Part shown: positions 9,720-16,669 of the stretch, one piece after another | Numbering within the stretch: position 1 is the stretch's first letter | How the letters are laid out: the number at the start of each line of letters is the position of its first letter | NCBI RefSeq assembly: GCF_002778275.1 | Contig: NZ_NESG01000006.1 | Location: 306,627-370,626, forward strand | Direction: 5' to 3' | DNA from: Limnohabitans sp. G3-2 | GTDB lineage: Bacteria; Pseudomonadota; Gammaproteobacteria; Burkholderiales; Burkholderiaceae_C | Length of the DNA: 64,000 nt | The notes under the pieces: model-generated | Databases searched by the model: none | What the model was told of the DNA's origin: nothing | Seen by the model: the letters and a program-made list of their open reading frames with translations, nothing else | Position numbers and translations under genes: made by a program

Positions 9720-11513
9720 TCAGGCCAGTGGCGGGGTCTGATCGGCGTCTTCGCTGGCCCACTCGCCCCGGTGGTGCAGCCGTGCATAAGCGCCGCCTTG
9801 GGCCAGCAATTGGGCGGGCACCCCTTGTTCGACAATTTGCCCCTTTTCCATCACCACGACCCGATCGGCGTGCTCAATGGTGGAGAGTCGGTGCGCCACG
9901 ATCAATGTGGTGCGTCCTTGCATGAGTTTTTGCAGGGCGTCTTGAACCAAGCGCTCGGACTCGTTGTCCAGTGCCGAGGTGGCCTCGTCCAGAATCAAAA
10001 TGGGCGCATCTTTGTAAAGGGCGCGGGCAATGGCCAAACGCTGGCGCTGTCCGCCAGAGAGCTGGCTGGCGTTGTGACCCAAAAGCGTGTCCATGCCTTG
10101 TGGCATGAGCGAGACGTGGGCCCACAGATTGGCAGCTTCCAGGCAGGCCTGAATGCGCTGCGGGTCGGCACCGTGTCCCAGACTCACATTGGCCGCCACG
10201 CTGTCGTTGAGCATGACCACATCTTGGCTGACCATGGCGATCTGGCGTCGCAAACTGTCCAGACGCCAATGCTGGACGGGCACGCCATCGATCAGGACTT
10301 CGCCAGAGGTGGCCTGGACAAAGCGCGGGAGCAATTGGATCAAGGTGGTTTTGCCGGCGCCCGATGTGCCAACCAAAGCCACCGTTTCGCCTGGTTTGAC
10401 TTGGAGGCAAACGCCCGACAAGGCCGCTTGGCCATCGGGGCTGAACTGCAAATGCACATCGCGCCATTCAACAGCGCCTTCGGCGCGGGGGCGGGTGTGG
10501 GTGCCTTGCGCTTCCTCTTGTGCCTCGTGCATGAGGGTCAGGCCTCTTTCGAGCGCAGCCAGGCCACGCGTGATGGGGCTGGAGATTTCAGCCAAGCGCT
10601 TGATGGGGGCGATCAACATCAGCATGGCGGTGATGAAGGCCACAAACCCGCCCACCGTGGCCCCTGAAGCCCCATTTTGGCTTTGGTAGAGGGCGATCAC
10701 CAGCACCATGGACAAGGACAAAGCGGCCATGACTTGTGTCAGCGGCGACATGGCGGCCGAGGCCACGGTGGTTTTCAAGGCCAAACGGCGCAACACCTTG
10801 GCCAATTGGTCAAAACGATCCATTTGGTGCGCTTGGCCGCCTTGCAGACGCACCACGCGGTGGGCCAGCACGTTTTCCTCGACCACATAGGCCAAGTCGT
10901 CGGTTGCGCTTTGCGTTTCTTTGGTCAGTTTGTAGAGCCGACGAGAAAGCGCCTTCATGATCCAGCTCAAGCCTGGGGCCACGGTAAAGACCACCAAGGT
11001 GAGCTTCCAGTTGAGCCACATCAGGTAACTGAGCAGGGCGATCAGGGTGAAACCATCTCGCGCCAGGGCAATGACTGCAGAGACCAATTGGGAGGCGCCG
11101 TTTTGCACCTCGTACACGATGGTGTTGGACAAAGTGCTGGCCGATTGTTTGGAGAACAGCGACAAATCGGCTTTCATGAGCCGCTCAAACAACTCAGAGC
11201 GGAGTTTTTCCATGCCATCGTTGGTCAGCCTGGACAAGGCGTACTGAGAAATGAAGTTGGCCAGACCTCGCACCGAGAACAGGCCCACCACAGCCACGGG
11301 AATCGCCCAAAGTGGCAGTTTGTTTTCGGCAAAACCTTGGTCCAAAAGGGGTTGAAACAAGGCGGGGATCATCGGCTCGGTCAAGGCGCCCATCAAAGTG
11401 GCCAAAATGGCCACCACCCAAATGCCTTTTTGGTCGCCAAAATAGGGTGCCAATTTGCGCATTCTTTGGGGAATGCTCAAGGGCGAAGGGGTAGGGGGCT
11501 GTGGCTCACGCAT
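9720..11513 (-). CDS. msbA: Lipid A/phospholipid flippase ABC transporter MsbA
   Basis: This 597-residue half-transporter has an N-terminal six-helix membrane domain (residues ~25-320) and a C-terminal nucleotide-binding domain. Motifs seen are Walker A GTSGAGKTTL, the signature LSGGQRQRLAIARAL, and Walker B ILILDEATSALD. The membrane domain resembles MsbA, with DGMEKLRSELFERLMKADLS and FVAFITAMLMLIAPIKRL. MsbA flips core-lipid A across the inner membrane before LPS transport. The start at 11513 (MREPQPPTPSP) is chosen because the frame further upstream runs antisense into tolB. It diverges from tolB across a 99-base spacer and converges on rng. Substrate assignment is by family resemblance. 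Confidence 0.93.
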   Translation of the reverse strand: MREPQPPTPSPLSIPQRMRKLAPYFGDQKGIWVVAILATLMGALTEPMIPALFQPLLDQGFAENKLPLWAIPVAVVGLFSVRGLANFISQYALSRLTNDGMEKLRSELFERLMKADLSLFSKQSASTLSNTIVYEVQNGASQLVSAVIALARDGFTLIALLSYLMWLNWKLTLVVFTVAPGLSWIMKALSRRLYKLTKETQSATDDLAYVVEENVLAHRVVRLQGGQAHQMDRFDQLAKVLRRLALKTTVASAAMSPLTQVMAALSLSMVLVIALYQSQNGASGATVGGFVAFITAMLMLIAPIKRLAEISSPITRGLAALERGLTLMHEAQEEAQGTHTRPRAEGAVEWRDVHLQFSPDGQAALSGVCLQVKPGETVALVGTSGAGKTTLIQLLPRFVQATSGEVLIDGVPVQHWRLDSLRRQIAMVSQDVVMLNDSVAANVSLGHGADPQRIQACLEAANLWAHVSLMPQGMDTLLGHNASQLSGGQRQRLAIARALYKDAPILILDEATSALDNESERLVQDALQKLMQGRTTLIVAHRLSTIEHADRVVVMEKGQIVEQGVPAQLLAQGGAYARLHHRGEWASEDADQTPPLA

Positions 11514-11612
11514 CCGTCTGATTGTAAGGACTTGGGCTTTTGAGCCTCGTAAAAACGCGTTTCTACGGTGTACGATCACGGCTTTCCCATCACCAACGAT
11601 CTTTTGCCCCTC

Positions 11613-12905
11613 ATGAAGCCTGTTTTTTTGCGCATGGGCCTGCTGTCCAGCTGGATTCCATGGCTGTTTTTTAGCCTCGTGACCCTGCCTGCTTGGGCGC
11701 AGTTTCGCGTCGAAGTGACGGGCGTGGGCATGACCCAGTTGCCGGTGGTGATGGTTCCCTTCAAAGGCGAGGCGGCTGCACCGCAAAAGTTGGCCAGCAT
11801 TGTCCAAGCCGACTTGGAGCGCAGTGGCCAGTTCAAGGGTTTGCCGGCTGGCGCGGCCGTGATGGACGAGTCGAGCCGACCCGATTGGTCCACTTGGCGG
11901 CAACTGTCCGCTGAAGCGCTGTTGGCCGGTTCGGTCACGCGTTTGGCCGACGGTCGTTATGACGTGCGAGCCCGCTTGTGGGACGCGGTCAAGGGCCAGG
12001 ACAAAGGCGATTTCAAGGACACCGTCACGGCCGCCGATCTGCGTTTGTCAGCCCACCGGATTGCCGATTGGGTCTATCTGCAGTTGACAGGGACGCCGGG
12101 TGCCTTTGCCTCGCGCATCAGTTATGTGACCAAGTCGGGTGGGCGCTACGCTTTGTGGATTGCCGACTCCGATGGCGAGAACGCCCAATCGGCCCTGACG
12201 AGCCCTGAGCCCATCATTTCACCTTCTTGGTCCCCCAGCGGCAGCCAGTTGGCCTATGTGTCGTTTGAACAGCGCAAACCGGTGGTGTATGTGCACGAAT
12301 TGGCCACTGGGCAACGCCGTGCTGTGGCCAATTTCAAGGGCTCCAACAGCGCTCCGGCTTGGAGTGCTGACGGCAAATCCTTGGTGGCCACACTCAGCCG
12401 TGATGGCGGCTCCCAGTTGTTTCGCATCGACTTGCAAGGTGGAGAGCCTCGCCGCTTGACCCAGTCGGGCAGCATCAACACCGAACCCGCTTTTTCGCCG
12501 GACGGCAGTGCGCTGTTTTTTGTCAGTGACCGGGGCGGTAGCCCTCAGATCTACCGCATGCCTGCCCAAGGCGGCCCAGCGGAGCGGGTCACCTTTTCCG
12601 GCACCTACAATATTTCCCCTGCGCTCAGCCCCGATGGCCGTTGGTTGGCCTATGTATCGCGCATGGGCGGTGGCTACCGTCTGCACCTGATGGACTTGTC
12701 CTCTGGACAAGTCACCGCCTTGACCGACACCAACGCCGATGAGCGCCCCAGTTTTGCCCCCAACAGCCGCCTGCTGGTCTACGCTTCCATTGTTCAGGGG
12801 CGTGAATCCTTGATGACCACCACGCTCGATGGCCGTGTCAAAGCCCGATTGGCGGGGCAGGGCGGCGACATTCGGGAACCCCATTGGGGCCCGGTGCGCA
12901 AATGA
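11613..12905 (+). CDS. tolB: Tol-Pal system periplasmic protein TolB
   Basis: TolB is the periplasmic beta-propeller that links TolA to Pal during outer-membrane constriction. The 430-residue product starts with a signal peptide ending in LPAWAQ, followed by the N-terminal TolB domain (FRVEVTGVGMTQLPVVMVPF) and six-bladed propeller repeats of the type SPDGxxLxxVSDR, for example near residues 205, 290 and 335. An in-frame start at 11568 would put 15 unrelated residues before the signal peptide, so 11613 is preferred. pal follows after 37 bases and cpoB after that. tolQ, tolR and tolA, often just upstream, are not in this window; msbA occupies that side. Confidence 0.97.
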   Translation: MKPVFLRMGLLSSWIPWLFFSLVTLPAWAQFRVEVTGVGMTQLPVVMVPFKGEAAAPQKLASIVQADLERSGQFKGLPAGAAVMDESSRPDWSTWRQLSAEALLAGSVTRLADGRYDVRARLWDAVKGQDKGDFKDTVTAADLRLSAHRIADWVYLQLTGTPGAFASRISYVTKSGGRYALWIADSDGENAQSALTSPEPIISPSWSPSGSQLAYVSFEQRKPVVYVHELATGQRRAVANFKGSNSAPAWSADGKSLVATLSRDGGSQLFRIDLQGGEPRRLTQSGSINTEPAFSPDGSALFFVSDRGGSPQIYRMPAQGGPAERVTFSGTYNISPALSPDGRWLAYVSRMGGGYRLHLMDLSSGQVTALTDTNADERPSFAPNSRLLVYASIVQGRESLMTTTLDGRVKARLAGQGGDIREPHWGPVRK

Positions 12906-12942
12906 TTTTGGAATTTTTTTTAGTAATGGGATGAGGTAAAAC

Positions 12943-13479
12943 ATGAAGACTCAATTTTTGGCCAGTGCTTTGATGGTGGCTCTTTTGGCAGGTTGCGCAT
13001 CGGGCGTGAAGTTGGACGATGTGCCGGTGGAAGACAAGTCGGCCTCTTCCTCGGGTGTTTCGACGCAAGGCATTGGCAGCAACCAAAGTGGTGCACAAAC
13101 AGGCGTGGCCAGCGTGGTGGTCGAGAAGTCGGGCACAGGCATCGGTCCTGCGGGTGTGGCCCATGTGGTCTTTTTTGACTACGACAGCTTTGTGGTGCGT
13201 GCTGAAGCCCGTCCTGTGATCGAGAGCCATGCCCGTTTCTTGCAGGCCAACAAGCAACGCAAAGCCAATTTGGAAGGCCATACCGATGAGCGCGGCGGCC
13301 GTGAATACAACCTGGCTTTGGGTCAAAAGCGCGCAGAAGCCGTCCGTCAAGCCTTGAGTTTGATGGGTGTGCCCGAGAGCCAGCTTGAAGCCGTGAGTTA
13401 CGGCAAGGAAAAACCTGCAGCCCAAGGCTCCGCAGAAGCCGATTTGGCGAAAAACCGCCGTGTTGAAATCCGGTATTGA
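12943..13479 (+). CDS. pal: Peptidoglycan-associated lipoprotein Pal
   Basis: Pal anchors the outer membrane to peptidoglycan and binds TolB. The 178-residue product has a lipoprotein signal with lipobox LLAGC (Cys18); Ala at +2 fits outer-membrane sorting. A Ser/Gly-rich linker follows, then an OmpA-like domain with VVFFDYDSFVVRAEA and the peptidoglycan (DAP) binding helix region EGHTDERGGREYNLALGQKR. A GAGG-like ribosome site (gatgaggtaaaac) lies before the ATG. The linker is somewhat longer than in E. coli Pal. The stop is six bases before the ATG of cpoB. Confidence 0.98.
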   Translation: MKTQFLASALMVALLAGCASGVKLDDVPVEDKSASSSGVSTQGIGSNQSGAQTGVASVVVEKSGTGIGPAGVAHVVFFDYDSFVVRAEARPVIESHARFLQANKQRKANLEGHTDERGGREYNLALGQKRAEAVRQALSLMGVPESQLEAVSYGKEKPAAQGSAEADLAKNRRVEIRY

Positions 13480-13484
13480 ACCGC

Positions 13485-14279
13485 ATGAGCTCGCGTACCA
13501 TGTCCGCATTGACCTGTTCAAAATGGGTGTTCGTGTGGGGCCTGTTCGCTTGGATGGGCGCCGCCCAGGCCGGTCTTTTTGAAGACGATGAGGCCCGCAA
13601 AGCCATTTTGGATTTGCGTCAGCGGGTGGAGCAGTCGAACGCCGCCATCAAAGCTTTGGCGGACGAAAATGCCCAGTTGCGCCGAGGCTTGTTCGATTTT
13701 CAAGGCCAGATTGAAGGCCTGAAATCCGAGTTGTCGCAAAGCCGGGGTGCCCAAGAGCAATCGATGCGTGCCCAGGCGGAATTGGCCCGAGCCTTGTCTG
13801 AGTCGCAGATTCGCCAAAAAGACTTGGTCCAGGGCGTGGAAGACCGCTTGCGACGCTTCGATCCTGTGAAGGTGACTTTGGAAGGGGTCGAGTTCATGGC
13901 GGAGCCCGCTGAAAAGCGTGACTACGATGCCGCCATGGAGACCTTCCGCAAAGGGGATTTTGCGGCCGCTCAAGTGGCCTTGAGTGGCTTCATTCAGCGC
14001 TACACCACCAGTGGTTACAAGGACTCGGCTTTGTTTTGGCTGGGCAACGCCCAATACGCCAACAAGGACTACAAAGAGTCGATGGCGAACTTTCAGAAGC
14101 TGTTGAAATCGGCGCCGAACCACCCCAGAGCCTCCGAGGCGATGCTGGCTGTGGCCAACGTTCAAATCGAATTGAAGGACCTCAAAGCTGCCCGCAAAAC
14201 GATGGAAGAGTTGGTCAAAACCTATCCTGCCTCCGAAACTGCGGCCACGGCACGCGACCGCTTGACGCGTTTGCGCTGA
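13485..14279 (+). CDS. cpoB: Cell division coordinator CpoB (YbgF)
   Basis: CpoB couples the Tol machine to PBP1B during septal peptidoglycan synthesis. The 264-residue product has a signal peptide (cleavage after GAAQA), an N-terminal coiled coil (LRQRVEQSNAAIKALADENA onward, residues ~40-115), and C-terminal TPR repeats beginning near residue 140 (YDAAMETFRKGDFAAAQVAL, then ALFWLGNAQYANKDYKES). ATG 13485 is chosen; a TTG three codons earlier overlaps the pal stop. It is the third gene of the tolB-pal-cpoB unit. Confidence 0.95.
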   Translation: MSSRTMSALTCSKWVFVWGLFAWMGAAQAGLFEDDEARKAILDLRQRVEQSNAAIKALADENAQLRRGLFDFQGQIEGLKSELSQSRGAQEQSMRAQAELARALSESQIRQKDLVQGVEDRLRRFDPVKVTLEGVEFMAEPAEKRDYDAAMETFRKGDFAAAQVALSGFIQRYTTSGYKDSALFWLGNAQYANKDYKESMANFQKLLKSAPNHPRASEAMLAVANVQIELKDLKAARKTMEELVKTYPASETAATARDRLTRLR

Positions 14280-14294
14280 AGTGCGGGGCCCCCG

Positions 14295-15413
14295 GTGATC
14301 AGCCTCGAACAGTTGCAGTTACAAACTGACGGGGTGTTGGGGCTGACCTTTTTGTTGGCCACCTTGGCCGGGGCGCTGTTTCACCGCAGTCACTTTTGCA
14401 CCATGGGCGCGATCAGTGACTGGTTTCTCATGGGGAACACCCACCGCGCCAAGCAATGGGCCGTGGCGGTTGCCGTGGCCGTTTTGGGCTTTGGCCTGCT
14501 GTCCTGGCATGGAGCGATCAGTCCCCTCAACACCATTTATGCCAATCCACAGCTGAGTTGGCTTTCTCTCCTGTTGGGTGGTTTTTTATTCGGTGTTGGC
14601 ATGGTGATCGGCTCAGGTTGTGCCAGCAAGTCCTTGGTGCGATTGGGTGGGGGCAATCTGAAGTCCTTGGTGGTCTTGATGGCGATGGGCATCTCAGCCC
14701 TGGCCACACTGCGTGGCCTCACGGCTGTGTGGCGCGTGAATGTATTGGACCCCGTGAGCATCGGTACCGGCCCCGGCCCCTTTGTTGGGCAATGGTTGGC
14801 CAGTGTCACCGAATGGGGCACGCCGGTGTCTATTTTTGTGGCCGCTTGCGGGGTGTTCGCCGCGGTCATGTTCTGGGTTTTCAAAGACCGTGAATCGGTC
14901 CCATGGCCCGAAGTCATTTCGGGTGCAGCCATTGGCGTTTTGGTGGTGGGGCTGTGGTGGGTGAGTGGGGTCATGGGCTTTGTGTCAGAGCATCCGGAGA
15001 CCTTGGAGTCCGTTTTCTTGGCCACCTCCAGTGGTCGCATGGAATCCATGAGCTTGACAGCACCCGTGGCGTATGGGTGGGATGCTTTGATGTATTTCAG
15101 TGATGGCAGCAAAAAACTGTCGCTGGGCATGGTCTCTGCCCTGGGCTTGTTCTTGGGCGCTTGGGCCCATGCTTTTTGGCAGGGTCAATTCCGCTGGGAA
15201 GGCTTCCAACAGACGGAAGATTTGGTGCTGCATTTGCTGGGCGGAGCCTTGATGGGTATGGGGGGCGTTTTGGCCATGGGTTGCACCATCGGCCAAGGCT
15301 TGTCGGGTCTGTCCACCCTGAGTTTGGGCAGTTTTCTCGCTGTCTTTGGGATCGTGGTGGGGGCTGTGGCTGCACTGAGCTGGCAGCTGCGCCGAGCGGA
15401 GGCCTCTTTATGA
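14295..15413 (+). CDS. YeeE/YedE family sulfur (thiosulfate-type) transporter
   Basis: The 372-residue product is a polytopic membrane protein with about nine or ten hydrophobic segments. It shows the cysteine-bearing YeeE/YedE motifs FHRSHFCTMGAISDW, IGSGCASKSLVRLGGGN and MGCTIGQGLSG. In the characterised member TsuA, equivalent cysteines pass thiosulfate through the membrane. The start is GTG at 14295 (MISLEQLQLQ). The gene lies 15 bases after cpoB, and its TGA overlaps the ATG of tcdA (ATGA). That coupling links sulfur uptake to a protein family whose partners in other bacteria are sulfur-transfer enzymes. The transported species here is inferred only. Confidence 0.9.
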   Translation: MISLEQLQLQTDGVLGLTFLLATLAGALFHRSHFCTMGAISDWFLMGNTHRAKQWAVAVAVAVLGFGLLSWHGAISPLNTIYANPQLSWLSLLLGGFLFGVGMVIGSGCASKSLVRLGGGNLKSLVVLMAMGISALATLRGLTAVWRVNVLDPVSIGTGPGPFVGQWLASVTEWGTPVSIFVAACGVFAAVMFWVFKDRESVPWPEVISGAAIGVLVVGLWWVSGVMGFVSEHPETLESVFLATSSGRMESMSLTAPVAYGWDALMYFSDGSKKLSLGMVSALGLFLGAWAHAFWQGQFRWEGFQQTEDLVLHLLGGALMGMGGVLAMGCTIGQGLSGLSTLSLGSFLAVFGIVVGAVAALSWQLRRAEASL

Positions 15414-16198
15414 CCACGGGGCAGGATGCGTGGGAAGCCGACGCACGCCGTTTTGGGGGACTGCAACGTTTGTATGGCATGCCAGGGGCGCAACGCATTC
15501 GCCAAGCCCATGTGGTGGTGGTGGGTATCGGCGGTGTGGGCTCTTGGGTGGCCGAGGCACTGGCCCGCAGTGGTGTGGCCCGTTTGAGCTTGATCGACAT
15601 GGACCACATTGCCGAGTCCAACATCAACCGCCAAATCCATGCCTTGAGCACCACCACAGGTCAAGCCAAAGTGCAGGCCATGCGCGATCGCATTGCCCTG
15701 ATCCATGCCGATTGCCAAGTCGATGCGATCGACGAATTTGTCACGCCCGACAACTGGCCTTCGCTCTTGCGGGGTCAACCCGATGCCCTCATCGATGCCT
15801 GTGACCAGGTCAGTGCCAAAGTGGCCATGGCGCATTGGGCCCTGCAAAACAAGGTGGGCTTCATCACCGTGGGTGCGGCGGGGGGCAAGCGTTTGGCGCA
15901 CAAAGTCGATGTGGACGATTTGTCCAAAATCACCCACGACCCTTTGCTGGCGCAATTGCGCTACCGCTTGCGCAAGCACCATGGCGCAGCCCGAGGTGAC
16001 AAACGCATGGGCATTCAGGGCGTGTTCAGCCGTGAAGCGGTGGCGCCGCCCGATGCCAGTTGTGCGGTCGAAGGCGATGGCTCACTCAATTGCCATGGCT
16101 ATGGATCGGTGGTCAGCGTCACGGCCACTTTCGGCATGTGCGCCGCTTCAGAAATTTTGAACTTTTTGGCCGCCGCCGATCTGAAGCCCCAAAAATAA
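15410..16198 (+). CDS. tcdA: tRNA threonylcarbamoyladenosine dehydratase
   Basis: TcdA (CsdL/YgdL) is an E1-like ATP-dependent enzyme that cyclises t6A37 of tRNAs to ct6A. The 262-residue product has the Rossmann/ATP site VVVGIGGVGSWVAEALARSG, the DMDHIAESNINRQ segment and the C-terminal GYGSVVSVTATFGM typical of the family. The start ATG 15410 overlaps the YeeE stop. It ends 44 bases before a tRNA-Lys gene. Lys(UUU) tRNA is one of the tRNAs that carries t6A/ct6A, so the neighbour is a potential substrate, though the linkage may be chance. Confidence 0.96.
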   Translation: MTTGQDAWEADARRFGGLQRLYGMPGAQRIRQAHVVVVGIGGVGSWVAEALARSGVARLSLIDMDHIAESNINRQIHALSTTTGQAKVQAMRDRIALIHADCQVDAIDEFVTPDNWPSLLRGQPDALIDACDQVSAKVAMAHWALQNKVGFITVGAAGGKRLAHKVDVDDLSKITHDPLLAQLRYRLRKHHGAARGDKRMGIQGVFSREAVAPPDASCAVEGDGSLNCHGYGSVVSVTATFGMCAASEILNFLAAADLKPQK

Positions 16199-16201
16199 GG
16201 C

Positions 16202-16207
16202 TATAAT
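16202..16207 (+). promoter_or_regulatory. -10 box of the tRNA-Lys promoter
   Basis: A perfect TATAAT lies 35 bases before the mature tRNA 5' end, just after the tcdA stop. No good -35 hexamer sits 16-18 bases upstream, where the sequence is the 3' end of tcdA. It is therefore a candidate promoter, not a certain one. Confidence 0.55.
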
Positions 16208-16242
16208 TCAAGGCTTGCTGCAGTGCACTACACGGCAGCAAA

Positions 16243-16318
16243 GGGACCATAGCTCAGTTGGTAGAGCAGCGGACTTTTAATCCGTTTGTCGTGGGTTCGA
16301 CCCCCGCTGGTCCCACCA
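16243..16318 (+). tRNA. tRNA-Lys (anticodon TTT)
   Basis: This 76-base cloverleaf has a 7-bp acceptor stem (GGGACCA with TGGTCCC), D-arm GCTC...GAGC, an anticodon loop CTTTTAA with anticodon TTT at positions 34-36, and T-loop GGTTCGACC. The CCA end is encoded. The G27-T43 pair in the anticodon stem is a wobble. Confidence 0.97.
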
Positions 16319-16325
16319 AAAAACC

Positions 16326-16363
16326 AAAAAAGCACTTTGTACTTCGGTACAAAGTGCTTTTTT
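16326..16363 (+). terminator. Intrinsic terminator after tRNA-Lys
   Basis: A 12-bp perfect stem (AGCACTTTGTAC at 16331-16342 with its complement at 16347-16358) is capped by a TTCG tetraloop and flanked by A- and T-tracts that extend the pairing. It begins eight bases after the tRNA CCA end. Confidence 0.95.
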
Positions 16364-16411
16364 CATGGTCGCGTTCAAGGTGGCCCGAATCCTCCCCCGA
16401 AAGAGCCTTTG

Positions 16412-16669
16412 ATGACCGATTCCCTAACCCCCCCTGACACCCCAACCTCGGCGCTGTGTGAGCCTTGTTCGGGGATTCAGCGCAACTGGCGGCGAGCGCC
16501 TGGCCATGCCGAACTCGTGCAAGGGGCTAACCGCAAAGAGCAGCGCGCGTCTGGTCCAGCGACCATCACCGCTTATCGGTGTGACCGTTGTGGCTCTGCG
16601 TGGGAATACGAAAACAACAAAGCCGACCAGCACGTTGGCTGGTCGGTGGTGCGCCAGAACCGGCCTTAA
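16412..16669 (+). CDS. Small zinc-ribbon-like protein of unknown function
   Basis: This 85-residue protein has two CxxC pairs, CEPC at residues 16-19 and CDRC at 57-60, spaced as in a small treble-clef or zinc ribbon. The C-terminal half (YRCDRCGSAWEYENNKAD) is the best ordered part; the N-terminus is Pro/Thr-rich. It has no close similarity to a named family that I recognise. The start ATG 16412 follows an AAAGAG-like ribosome site. The stop TAA at 16667-16669 overlaps the stop of the convergent ABC-F gene, which ends at 16666. It sits directly downstream of the tRNA-Lys terminator, so it needs its own promoter. Confidence 0.75.
   Translation: MTDSLTPPDTPTSALCEPCSGIQRNWRRAPGHAELVQGANRKEQRASGPATITAYRCDRCGSAWEYENNKADQHVGWSVVRQNRP

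Noticed and set aside
11568..11612. Upstream extension of tolB
   Set aside because: It would bury the signal peptide 15 residues inside the protein.
16254..16445. Minus-strand frame over tRNA-Lys with GPAGVEPTT-like translation
   Set aside because: This is the well-known spurious protein produced by translating the complement of a tRNA.
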